Origin: JAGOTP01 sp964598725
GTDB taxonomy: Bacteria > Patescibacteriota > Patescibacteriia > 2-12-FULL-60-25
DNA: 64,000 nucleotides
Assembly (NCBI GenBank): GCA_964598725.1
Contig: CAZRCW010000002.1
Span: forward strand, 310,001 to 374,000
Direction: 5' to 3'
The notes beneath the pieces were generated by a model. It did no database searches and was not told where the DNA came from. It saw only the letters and a list, made by a program, of their open reading frames with translations. Positions 57,262 to 64,000 of the stretch are shown in pieces (within the stretch, counting starts at the first letter, position 1; each line of letters starts with the position of its first letter). A program made the translations under genes and the position numbers.

Positions 57262-57290
57262 ATCTAAACCGACACGTAATAAACTATCAA
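57262..57290 (-). promoter_or_regulatory. Promoter of the accessory gene at 56964
   Basis: Minus strand TTGATA, 17 bp, TTAGAT, immediately after the trmD stop. Confidence 0.65.
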
Positions 57291-57294
57291 GCCT

Positions 57295-58005
57295 TTACGA
57301 CGTGCTCCGTTTCATCTGCCCCTTCCGCCAAGCAGCGATCTTGGCATGATCACCCGATAGCAAAATCTCTGGGATCTCCCAGGTCTTTTTTCCAACCGTA
57401 TACTTCTCTGGACGTGTGTACTGAGGATATTCCAAGAGACCTTCCTCGGTGTGTGACTCAGTATCCAGTGAAGCCTCTTCTCCCAACACCCCAGGACGCA
57501 AACGCGAAGCCGCATCTGTCATCACAAGCGCAGCCAGTTCTCCTCCGGTTAAGACAAACGAACCGATCGAAAGTTCTTCATCAATCAACTGTTCGGTGAT
57601 GCGTTCATCCACCCCTTCATACCGCCCACACAAAAAGACCAACCGATCGTACTGGGCTAAACGCACTGCATCCGCCTGTTGAAAACGCTTCCCCTTGGCA
57701 CTCGTTAAAATAACGCGTGTTTTTTTGGCGCTGGCCGTTGGTGCCCCGTCCTTCTTGCGAACCTTCAACGCAACCAACGCTTCATGGAATGGAGCAATTT
57801 TCATCACCATTCCCGGACCGCCACCGAACGGACGATCATCGACCGTCTGGTGACGATCATGCGTCCACTGACGCAACTGATGCGCCTTTAATTCGAGTTT
57901 TCCGTCACGCATTGCGCGCCCCAACATCGCCCCATCCAAATAGGGCTGCACGAACTCCGGGAAGATCGTGAGGATATCAACTTTGAGCGGTGAGCGCTTA
58001 GGCAT
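57295..58005 (-). CDS. trmD: tRNA (guanine37-N1)-methyltransferase TrmD
   Basis: 236 residues. N-terminal VDILTIFPEFVQPYLDGAMLGRA, DDRPFGGGPGMVM, and the SPOUT knot LCGRYEGVDER, SIGSFVLTGGELAALVMTDA, then the YTRPEKY and LLSGDHAKI motifs. It methylates G37 of tRNAs to prevent frameshifting. Neither rimM nor rplS is beside it. Intact and of normal length. Confidence 0.96.
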   Translation of the reverse strand: MPKRSPLKVDILTIFPEFVQPYLDGAMLGRAMRDGKLELKAHQLRQWTHDRHQTVDDRPFGGGPGMVMKIAPFHEALVALKVRKKDGAPTASAKKTRVILTSAKGKRFQQADAVRLAQYDRLVFLCGRYEGVDERITEQLIDEELSIGSFVLTGGELAALVMTDAASRLRPGVLGEEASLDTESHTEEGLLEYPQYTRPEKYTVGKKTWEIPEILLSGDHAKIAAWRKGQMKRSTS

Positions 58006-58033
58006 GAGGCTAGCCTAACGAAAATCACTGAAT

Positions 58034-58066
58034 AAAAACAGACCAAGCATGCTTGGTCTGTTTTTT
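58034..58066. terminator. Palindromic terminator between khpA and trmD
   Basis: AACAGACCAAGC and GCTTGGTCTGTT around AT, flanked by A and T runs. It separates khpA from trmD, so they are not one transcript. Confidence 0.9.
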
Positions 58067-58083
58067 CGGTTGCTGTGTTGAGA

Positions 58084-58509
58084 CTAGATGCCGAGGTCAC
58101 TCAGATCCGAGTCCGTGACCAAGCCGGAGTCCCCATGACCCATCGAAGGGGCCTGCTCTGTCTGCTGAGGCTGTTCACTCCCCATCTCACCCATCGCCGT
58201 TCCCTTGCGTTCCTGATGTTCGCGGCGAGCAGATTCTGGTTCGTAGATGCGCATGTTGACGCGAGCATTGGCCTTCGCGCCGACAATTTTGAGCAAAATA
58301 CGGAGGGCGCGTGCCGTTTGGCCATCGCGACCGATCACGTAGCCCATATCATCCTGACCGACGCTCAAGGTCAGCAACACTCCACGGTCATCAACCGTGC
58401 GTTCGACTTTGACGTTGTCTGGGTGATTGACGACTGACTTCACGACATACTCAAGGAATTCCTGCTCTACGTGTCGTTCTCCTTCTGTTTGCTGTACATC
58501 CATGTCCAT
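58084..58509 (-). CDS. khpA: KH-domain RNA-binding protein KhpA (YlqC-like)
   Basis: About 141 residues from MDMDVQQ. The KH type-II core FLEYVVKSVVNHPDNVKVERT, then VGQDDMGYVIGRDGQTARALRILL with the GRDG-type GXXG loop, matches the KhpA family that pairs with KhpB/Jag. A Gln/Ser/Gly-rich tail of about 50 residues is an extension. A TATAAA -10 box lies 10 nt before the ATG. In most bacteria it follows rpsP in the same operon; here the two are divergent. Confidence 0.85.
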   Translation of the reverse strand: MDMDVQQTEGERHVEQEFLEYVVKSVVNHPDNVKVERTVDDRGVLLTLSVGQDDMGYVIGRDGQTARALRILLKIVGAKANARVNMRIYEPESARREHQERKGTAMGEMGSEQPQQTEQAPSMGHGDSGLVTDSDLSDLGI

Positions 58510-58636
58510 AGCAATGGCTTTTATAACCTCCAAAAGGTGGAGGTGGCTAAATGATCAGCCCCTCAGGGGGATGGAGAAACGATAGCATGGGGGTTGGGGG
58601 CGCTCAAGCAGCTGACTATTTGCGCTTGGCCGGACC

Positions 58637-58665
58637 TTGACGGAGGGGCCATGAAAGGCTATTCT
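58637..58665 (+). promoter_or_regulatory. rpsP promoter giving a leaderless mRNA
   Basis: TTGACG, 17-bp spacer, TATTCT; only 7 nt separate the -10 box from the ATG, which places the start point on or next to the A of ATG. Confidence 0.75.
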
Positions 58666-58672
58666 TGGCGCC

Positions 58673-58981
58673 ATGTTAACGATCCGCCTTACCCGTGTCG
58701 GGAAAAAGAAGCAGCCATCCTATCGCTTCATCGTGTCTGAAAAGGCTCGTGATCCATGGGGCAAGGCGCTCGAACTCCTCGGGACCTACAACCCTTTGAC
58801 CAATCCAGCGACGATTAAGCTCGAAAAAGAGCGTATCAGCTACTGGATTTCCAAAGGTGCTCAGTGCTCTGAAACCGTCTGGAACCTGTTCGTTGATCAG
58901 GGACTCGTTGAAGGCGCCAAAAAGCGCGTCAACACCATGAAGAAGCGTCACGCTGAGCGTCTCGCAAAGAAAGCCACGTAA
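58673..58981 (+). CDS. rpsP: Ribosomal protein bS16
   Basis: 102 residues: TIRLTRVGKKKQPSYRFIVSEKARDPWGK, in parts, then LELLGTYNPLTNP and RISYWISKGAQCSETV. bS16 stabilises the 30S body during assembly. Intact; transcribed alone, ending in a terminator after the stop. The promoter geometry predicts a leaderless mRNA. Confidence 0.96.
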   Translation: MLTIRLTRVGKKKQPSYRFIVSEKARDPWGKALELLGTYNPLTNPATIKLEKERISYWISKGAQCSETVWNLFVDQGLVEGAKKRVNTMKKRHAERLAKKAT

Positions 58982-58998
58982 ACCCATCAAATACGCTT

Positions 58999-59028
58999 CA
59001 AAACAGCCTCTTCGGAGGCTGTTTTGTT
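58999..59028 (+). terminator. rpsP terminator
   Basis: CAAAACAGCCTC-TTCG-GAGGCTGTTTTG. Confidence 0.92.
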
Positions 59029-59136
59029 GACTAAATAACGTTTTTCATGTAATTTAAAGGGTTCTTTTGCCTTTTATCGGCCTAAGAACGCCCCTACGCA
59101 CTCACATGACGCGCTTCGCGTCCAGAAAGGCTCGCC

Positions 59137-59535
59137 GTGCTTCTGTTCCAAGCCTTGTTTCACCTGAACACAGTCGCGAAAGACGCGCTTCAGGAGGCTC
59201 GACGGCGTCGAGCTGTAGTGACTCTGAGGTTGCAGCGCTTCGCTGTAGAGGTGTCCGTCCTCACTTCGTTCGCGCCCCACCTACACACGTACCGAGAGGA
59301 GAAAAGAGCTGCCGCCGCGAAAGATCCTGTGCCAAATTGGGATCAGAGCAAATACACTCCCTGGACGCCAACAGCCCGCACCGTCTGGCATCACCACCAA
59401 AGGCAGCTTCTAGAAGTCATGAGTCCTGGCTACCTCACCCAGACGGCGGCTGACGGTACGATCACCATCGTGCTCGAATGTCGCGGAGAGCTCTACGAGT
59501 TCCACTACATGGCCGATGGCACGCCGCTGCCCTAG
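59137..59535 (+). CDS. Hypothetical accessory protein, 132 residues
   Basis: GTG start with AGAAAGG 7 nt upstream. A basic helical N-terminal half (AKDALQEARRRRAVVTLRLQRFAV) and a C-terminal half with PGYLTQTAADGTITIVLECRGELYEF. No family recognised. Soluble. The terminator hairpin 18 nt after the stop and the GC-rich coding put it in the accessory set. The overlapping 59067 frame has no initiation signals. Confidence 0.55.
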   Translation: MLLFQALFHLNTVAKDALQEARRRRAVVTLRLQRFAVEVSVLTSFAPHLHTYREEKRAAAAKDPVPNWDQSKYTPWTPTARTVWHHHQRQLLEVMSPGYLTQTAADGTITIVLECRGELYEFHYMADGTPLP

Positions 59536-59553
59536 CGCGCCCCAACCCAACCT

Positions 59554-59588
59554 CGCGGAGTACCAAGAACTGTTCTTCGTACTCCGCG
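59554..59588 (+). terminator. Hairpin after the accessory gene at 59137
   Basis: CGCGGAGTAC pairs perfectly with GTACTCCGCG around an inner AAGAAC/GTTCTT stem; no U tract. Confidence 0.7.
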
Positions 59589-59634
59589 CCCCGCCGATAC
59601 CGCTGAATTCATTCGGCGTTCCTTCGGGGAGACA

Positions 59635-59660
59635 CAAACCGCAGCCTAGGCTGCGGTTTG
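59635..59660. terminator. 26-nt palindrome containing the smc stop codon
   Basis: CAAACCGCAGCCT is followed by its reverse complement. The TAG of smc lies in the centre. T3-A3 ends are short, so it is a weak bidirectional terminator. Confidence 0.6.
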
Positions 59661-61871
59661 GTGTTTCAACTTTTCGATGTCTTCGAGTTTGACCGACAGA
59701 AGCTGTGAAACCCCATCTCCACCCATGGTGACTCCGTAGAGTACATTTGCTTGAGCCATCGTGGCACGATTATGCGTGATCACCACGAACTGCGTTTTGT
59801 CGGCGAGTGAGGCAACGATTTCAGCGAACTTACGTGAGTTCGATTCATCCAAGGCGGCATCGACCTCATCCAAAACGACGAACGGTGAAGGGTTGGTCGC
59901 CATGATTGCGCAGATAAGGGCAATTGAAGTAAGCGCACGTTCACCGCCGGAGAGCAGCGAAATTGATTTGAACGTTTTGCCTGGGGGTGTAACTTGGATA
60001 TCGATCCCAACGATCTGCTCCCCAAGCTCGTCTTCGCCGACAGCATTCCCCTGCTCGTCGACCTCCGGCTCCGACTGTACTTCGATCAACTTCGCATCGC
60101 CTCCTCCAAAGAGTGTTTTGAAAAACTTCCCAAACTCCCGATTGAGATCAGCGAATGCAGTCTTGCTTCGTTCTTGAATCGTTTGATCCAGCTCTTTCAC
60201 CACCGTTTCAAGCGCGCTCAAACCAGCTCGCACATCTTCTGCCTGTTGCGAAAGGAAGGTGTGACGCTCCTTCGTCTCAGCATGTTCTTTCACGACTTCT
60301 GGATCGATGCCACCAATCCATTCAAGTTGTGAACGTAACCGTTGCAAACGCGATCCCATGTCCGGCGCAGCTACATTACTTGCAGCTTGTTCGGCTAACG
60401 TTTCGAGCTCTGCTTCGAGCGCTGGTGCTTGGTTGCGTAAGTCTTGGAGGAAGCCTTCACGACGCGTCTCGAAGCGTGCCAATTCAACGGCTGCATCCGA
60501 GGCTGTTCGCTCTACCCCATGTACTTCTTGGCGTTTTGAAGTGAGCTTGCGTTGTAATTCAAACAGATGCGAGCGCTGATCGCGATCACGTTGGTTCCAG
60601 GTATCTAATTCACGTTCGCTCGCACGGACCTTTTCTGTAATCAACTCAAGCGCTTGATGCAACGCCAGCGCCTCGGCTTCAATTTCTGGTTGAACGGTTG
60701 AAACTTGTTCTGGTTCGGGAGCAGGACGTTGAAGCTTTCCAACCAACCCATCACCCACTGATTGCAGCTCTTGAACAAGCTGACGGATCAACGCGAGGTC
60801 AGGTGTAGACGCCTGAACAGCCTGAGATAAAGCGGTATGCTTTGCACGTAGTTCCTCGATCCCCTCGATGATCTTTGAAAGCGGCAGTGGCGACCAGGGT
60901 TTCTCAGCACGAACAGCGGCGACCGCTCGCTTCGTTTCGAGCTTCAATTGCTCCTCACGAACATGACCACGCTCACGGTTCAGCTCATCCAACTTCTTGC
61001 GGATTTCCTGGAAACCTTCGTTCACCGGAACGTCCTTCTCCATCCGCTCAAGCTCAGACTGGAGCGCCTGAGCTTCTTTTTCTCGGTCCTCGATCTCACG
61101 TTTCGCCTTATCCATCTTCTCGGCGGCCGATTGCCAGCCACGACGAATCTCCGCCCACTGGCGGCCGTAATGCTGGCGTTCGAGGGATCGGAGCTCCTGT
61201 TCGACCCCTTCGCGCTCCTGGAGGCGTTTTACCTGCTTCTCAAGCGATGCTAAGCGCGGACCGAGTTCCTGCAAGAGCAGATCGGTCTGAGCCAGGTGCT
61301 CTTTTGAGGCCGTGATCTTATTCCAAGCCGAATTTCGCTTTAATTGGAAAGGCTTTAACCCAAAAGCTTCATCAAAAAACTCCTTGCGTTCGGCTGGACC
61401 CGCCACCAACACCTGGTCGACCATCCCCTGCCCGATCACGCTATAGGTGCGCTGCCCGATACCACATTGGGCCAAAAGGAGCTGTACATCCTGCAGACGA
61501 GCCCCCTCACGGTTGATTTCGTACTCGGACTGACCATCCCGGTATAACCGGCGGGTTACGGCGATTTCGCTCAGCCCAAGCTCCGGCTTATCATCGTTTT
61601 CAAGCACCATGGTCACCTCGCAGAAACCAGACTTCCCGCGCTTCTCAGACCCAGCAAAAATCACGTCTTCGCCCCGTTTTCCACGTAAAAGCTTCATGCT
61701 TTGCTCGCCCATGACCCAACGCAAACCGTCGGCTACGTTGGACTTTCCGGAGCCGTTTGGGCCGACCACGGCCGTCACCCCTCGTCTGCCTGAGGCATCT
61801 AAAACGAACTCTAAAGCCGTCTTTTGGGCGAAGGTTTTGAAGCCTTGAAGCTCCAGCCGCTTGAGGTACAT
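59646..61871 (-). CDS. smc: Short SMC-like chromosome segregation ATPase, 741 residues
   Basis: N-terminal ATPase half with MYLKRLELQGFKTFAQKT, Walker A VVGPNGSGKSNVADGLRWVMGE and the signature-adjacent SVIGQGMVDQVL; C-terminal half with signature LLSGGERALTSIALI and Walker B PSPFVVLDEVDAALDESN, plus the D-loop and H-switch. The coiled-coil middle (about 170-590) is about half the usual length and contains no stretch like the glycine-rich SMC h hinge; at 320-400 there is a proline-containing break instead. -10 TATAGT lies 6 nt before the ATG, so the mRNA should be leaderless. Confidence 0.85.
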   Translation of the reverse strand: MYLKRLELQGFKTFAQKTALEFVLDASGRRGVTAVVGPNGSGKSNVADGLRWVMGEQSMKLLRGKRGEDVIFAGSEKRGKSGFCEVTMVLENDDKPELGLSEIAVTRRLYRDGQSEYEINREGARLQDVQLLLAQCGIGQRTYSVIGQGMVDQVLVAGPAERKEFFDEAFGLKPFQLKRNSAWNKITASKEHLAQTDLLLQELGPRLASLEKQVKRLQEREGVEQELRSLERQHYGRQWAEIRRGWQSAAEKMDKAKREIEDREKEAQALQSELERMEKDVPVNEGFQEIRKKLDELNRERGHVREEQLKLETKRAVAAVRAEKPWSPLPLSKIIEGIEELRAKHTALSQAVQASTPDLALIRQLVQELQSVGDGLVGKLQRPAPEPEQVSTVQPEIEAEALALHQALELITEKVRASERELDTWNQRDRDQRSHLFELQRKLTSKRQEVHGVERTASDAAVELARFETRREGFLQDLRNQAPALEAELETLAEQAASNVAAPDMGSRLQRLRSQLEWIGGIDPEVVKEHAETKERHTFLSQQAEDVRAGLSALETVVKELDQTIQERSKTAFADLNREFGKFFKTLFGGGDAKLIEVQSEPEVDEQGNAVGEDELGEQIVGIDIQVTPPGKTFKSISLLSGGERALTSIALICAIMATNPSPFVVLDEVDAALDESNSRKFAEIVASLADKTQFVVITHNRATMAQANVLYGVTMGGDGVSQLLSVKLEDIEKLKHQTAA

Positions 61872-61877
61872 ACGCCG

Positions 61878-61885
61878 ACTATACT
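61878..61885. promoter_or_regulatory. Overlapping divergent -10 boxes of smc and rbfA
   Basis: ACTATACT contains TATACT for the plus strand (61880-61885, 11 nt before the rbfA ATG) and, on the complement, TATAGT for smc (61878-61883, 6 nt before its ATG). The two hexamers share four base pairs, so polymerase cannot occupy both. Confidence 0.65.
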
Positions 61886-61896
61886 ACTCTATCGCC

Positions 61897-62241
61897 ATGC
61901 CACATACCAAAGACGCCGGCTTCGAGCATCTGAAGGAGGCTTTTGCCGAACTTCTGACCGAGGTCGAATTCCCCCCAGGCGTCTTCGTGACCGTCCTGGA
62001 AGCCAAGATCGCTGCCAACTCCGCCCATGCTACTTTCACCCTCTCGGTCTTCCCAGACGGGAAAGATGATGTTGTCTTAGCAACCTTGAACGGCGCGAAG
62101 CATGACTTGAAAGATGGTCTCGCCAAAACGCTGCGTCTGCGCCGCATTCCAGACCTGCACTACAATTTCGATCATACGGAAGCGGAAGCGGCCGTGATTG
62201 AAAACGCGATCAACGATTTGAAGCGAAAAGGGGAACTGTAG
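61897..62241 (+). CDS. rbfA: Ribosome-binding factor A
   Basis: 114 residues. The KH-like RbfA fold with the ending LAKTLRLRRIPDLHYNFDHTEAEAAVIENAI, in parts, and VVLATLNGAKHDLKDGLA. RbfA helps 30S maturation at the 16S 5' end. The start MPHTKDAG is chosen because it is 11 nt after the -10 box; a start at 61861 lies upstream of it. Divergent from smc. Confidence 0.85.
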   Translation: MPHTKDAGFEHLKEAFAELLTEVEFPPGVFVTVLEAKIAANSAHATFTLSVFPDGKDDVVLATLNGAKHDLKDGLAKTLRLRRIPDLHYNFDHTEAEAAVIENAINDLKRKGEL

Positions 62242-62257
62242 AACTGATTGATCCTGT

Positions 62258-62869
62258 ATGACGATTCCGGCAAATGCTAAGCAACTGACCGTTGAATCTT
62301 ACAATCAGCATGCTGCTGTATTAGCCGAACGATACGATAAGCTTGATCGTCGTGCAGACATAGATCGAATCTTTGAATCACTCACAAAGCCAAAGCCTTT
62401 CGTGTTTGAAATTGGCTGTGGGAGCGGAAGAGACGCAAAAGAGTTTCTTAAGCGAACACCCAACTACATGGGTCTCGATATCTCTGAAGCGTTACTTACT
62501 ATCGCTCGAAAAAACATCCCGGAAACAACCTTTGTTCACGGCGACATTGAAACGTTCGCATTACCAACGGACATTGATCTCGCCTACAGCTCTGCGTCTC
62601 TTCTACATATAGACAAAGAAGCGTTGCGCTCTGTTTTAAAAAGACTATACGAGAAGTTAACACTCAACGGACTTATTTACCTTTCACTGAAAGAGGCTAC
62701 TGAATACCGAGAAGAGATACAGGTCGATGCCTTCGGCACGCGCATCTTCTATCACTATTCCCTTCAAGACATCGAAGAGCTGAGCTCTGAATTTAAAATC
62801 TTGAAACTACAACACTACAAGCATGAGCGCGATCTTATCTGGCTGGAAGTCTTATTGCAGAAGACATAG
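62258..62869 (+). CDS. Class I SAM-dependent methyltransferase
   Basis: 203 residues. Motif I FVFEIGCGSGRDAKEFL, acidic motif II YMGLDISEALLTIAR, motif IV DIDLAYSSASLLHI, post-motif KLTLNGLIYLSL. Unlike the methyltransferase at 39249, this one keeps the canonical E-x-GxGxG. Substrate unknown. It begins 16 nt after rbfA, with no SD, and the 2OG oxygenase starts 15 nt after it; the three genes likely form one transcript. Confidence 0.87.
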   Translation: MTIPANAKQLTVESYNQHAAVLAERYDKLDRRADIDRIFESLTKPKPFVFEIGCGSGRDAKEFLKRTPNYMGLDISEALLTIARKNIPETTFVHGDIETFALPTDIDLAYSSASLLHIDKEALRSVLKRLYEKLTLNGLIYLSLKEATEYREEIQVDAFGTRIFYHYSLQDIEELSSEFKILKLQHYKHERDLIWLEVLLQKT

Positions 62870-62884
62870 TCTATTCCTGTCTCT

Positions 62885-63694
62885 ATGCCAACCACCTACC
62901 AAGCGCTTGTTGATGACCTGAATGCACAGTCGTTCCACAAGGTCCCACTCACCTGCACCCGTGAACAGATTGAAGAAGCGGTCGATGCCTTTTTCAAGTT
63001 CATGGATTTACCAGAGGAGGTGAAGCGTGACTATTCTTTTAAAGTGGAAGGTGACGATGGCTTCTCGATGGAGGTTGGCTACTGGACCCGTTCCCGTGAA
63101 ACCGGTAGTCCGGATAATCGCGGTTACTTTCAGTATGCACCCGTTGGCGATGAAACCTTCCGCAAAACCGGTCAACAACAGCCAGAGCTGATTGAGTTCC
63201 TCGATAAAGCCAAGGTCGTGTACGACTCGGTTATTCAAACGCTCGAAGAAACTGCCCAGGTTATTGATGCGGTTCATCCAGGGATCCACGAAGCAACGTT
63301 CAATCCCGGTGCGGGCCGTGTTATTCGTGCGCCACTCCGCTTTTTAGGCTATCCAACTACTGATCCAGGAGACTTTCTGGCGACCGGACATTACGACAAA
63401 GGCGCCTTCACACTCGCGGTTGCGGAAAGTGCGCCGGGATTACGCATTGGAAAAACACCGGAGACCGTAAAAGAAATTGTTCATGAACCAGGACATGGGT
63501 TATTTTTCCCCGGTATTCAACTCGCCCACTTCACGAACGAAACCTTCGCCCCAAGCTGGCACGATGTCGTGCAAAAAGATCAGGATGCCTATAAAAAGAG
63601 TTATGCACGTTGGGCCGTCGTACTCTTCAACGGTGCTTGGTACGGCAAACCAACCACTTGGGATGATCGTCATACACCCCAAACCTACACCTAA
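62885..63694 (+). CDS. 2-oxoglutarate/Fe(II)-dependent oxygenase (isopenicillin-N-synthase-like)
   Basis: 269 residues. Double-stranded beta-helix motif HxD at His169 and Asp171 (ATGHYDKGAFTL), distal iron histidine His215 (IQLAHFTNE) and a following Arg that could bind the 2-oxoglutarate carboxylate (YARWAVVLFN). An N-terminal helical part (VDAFFKFMDLPEEVKRDYSFKVE, in parts) is typical of the DIOX_N/IPNS type. The substrate is unknown. Last gene of the rbfA unit. Confidence 0.82.
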   Translation: MPTTYQALVDDLNAQSFHKVPLTCTREQIEEAVDAFFKFMDLPEEVKRDYSFKVEGDDGFSMEVGYWTRSRETGSPDNRGYFQYAPVGDETFRKTGQQQPELIEFLDKAKVVYDSVIQTLEETAQVIDAVHPGIHEATFNPGAGRVIRAPLRFLGYPTTDPGDFLATGHYDKGAFTLAVAESAPGLRIGKTPETVKEIVHEPGHGLFFPGIQLAHFTNETFAPSWHDVVQKDQDAYKKSYARWAVVLFNGAWYGKPTTWDDRHTPQTYT

Positions 63695-63709
63695 CACAGG
63701 AACCAAATA

Positions 63710-63820
63710 TTGACAGAGCGCGCACGCGTTCTTACCATATTGATCCCCAATTCGGGGATCTTCCTGTTTTTTCATCAGGCCACTGATGGACAAACAGGAG
63801 GATGAACATCCGTCTTCCTC
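63710..63820 (+). promoter_or_regulatory. Promoter and folded leader of the last accessory gene
   Basis: TTGACA (63710-63715), 17 bp, TACCAT (63733-63738). The transcript would begin almost at a hairpin GATCCCC-AATTC-GGGGATC (63742-63760), which, with the TTCCTGTTTTTT after it, may also end the upstream unit. A second fold, CCTGTTT/AAACAGG around CATCAG-GCCA-CTGATG (63763-63798), follows. Confidence 0.55.
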
Positions 63821-63854
63821 CAAACCCTTGTATCCAACCAGGAGGACCGGATAG

Positions 63855-64000
63855 TGTCACACAAGCAGTTAGATCCCCTCGCCCACGCAGAGCATCGAGA
63901 TGCCTGCGAAGCCGCTCGAACGCTGCGCGACCGATTGGTCGCGCTCGAACGGGGGCAGCCGTCCGTCAGCCACACGGATCGGACCACCCACTCAACGCTA
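63855..64000 (+). CDS. Accessory gene, N-terminal part, cut by the window end
   Basis: GTG start 8 nt after AGGAGG. The 48 visible residues, MSHKQLDPLAHAEHRD... to TDRTTHSTL, include a charged helix (ACEAARTLRDRLVALERG). No family can be named from the fragment. Strong SD, own promoter and GC-rich coding match the accessory pattern. Confidence 0.6.

Noticed and set aside
53725..57290. Prophage
   Set aside because: Only an integrase is present; no capsid, terminase, tail, replication or lysis gene was seen.
1..64000. CRISPR array, rRNA operon or insertion sequence
   Set aside because: No regularly spaced repeats, no conserved rRNA stretches and no transposase were seen. The tandem structures at 45 kb have variable spacers of 400-650 bases and hold promoters and ORFs.
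1..64000. Recoded TGA (as in Gracilibacteria or Absconditabacteria)
   Set aside because: Backbone genes such as tsaD and the protease at 5061 end in TGA at the expected length, and no conserved protein reads through TGA.
15000..64000. Accessory genes as an artefact of misassembly
   Set aside because: They occur singly at about 15 sites with clean promoter-gene-hairpin boundaries, which chimeric joins would not produce. I cannot exclude it for any single site without reads.

Overview
The window looks like a chromosome segment of a Patescibacteria (CPR) bacterium, possibly of the Uhrbacteria/Magasanikbacteria kind. This is inferred from gene content and style, not from a marker phylogeny: small housekeeping proteins, a type IV pilus ATPase, scattered ribosomal genes, HEXXH surface proteins carrying wYv.p-type repeats, a CGKPVIYLYP surface protein, and almost no Shine-Dalgarno (SD) sites in front of core genes. 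TGA is a normal stop. There is no rRNA operon and no CRISPR array.

Two gene populations are interleaved. The backbone holds M20 peptidase, TrpR-like regulator, paired HEXXH proteases (5.0-9.0 kb), CarF-like desaturase, RluD-type pseudouridine synthase, gmk, rplS, DsbA-like protein, secG, a peptide-binding protein, slipin, an ABC-2 exporter (18.8-21.4 kb), a Xer recombinase, an exopolysaccharide sugar transferase with two glycosyltransferases (23-27.4 kb), a 966-residue surface protein (28.3-31.2 kb), rpsA, ftsH, a TrmB regulator divergent from a solute-binding protein, a pilB operon with three related membrane proteins (39.9-44.5 kb), tsaE-tsaD, Memo, trmD, khpA, rpsP, smc, rbfA and two small enzymes. 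Backbone -10 boxes typically lie 6-18 nt before ATG, so many transcripts should be leaderless or nearly so and lack an SD.

The second population is at least 19 single genes dropped between backbone operons: 1324, 15134, 17264, 21457, 24582, 27484, 34095, 34780, 44699, 45292, 45762, 46333, 48382, 52292, 55730, 55965-57215 region genes, 59137 and 63855. They are GC-richer and mostly have no recognised family. Most have their own promoter (TTGACA-like box, 17-bp spacer), a strong GGAGG-type SD and a long GC-rich hairpin just after the stop. They look like independently acquired monocistronic units.

The most striking part is 44.5-46.8 kb: four tandem units, each with a promoter, a 47-75-residue hydrophilic ORF and a 3' structured element of shared architecture (an outer stem, TTTCTCC, an inner stem, CTCTCAGA, the closing outer stem and TTTTGCGTTT) whose stems differ in sequence but keep their pairing. 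Other notable items are a 1.8-kb element with an intact integrase flanked by a 25-bp tRNA-Glu repeat (53.7-55.5 kb), a two-strand small-gene locus with strong RNA hairpins (31.97-32.6 kb), duplicated NDT/TIR-like genes with duplicated terminators (34.1-35.3 kb), a short SMC lacking an evident hinge, and a tRNA-Ile with UAU anticodon.
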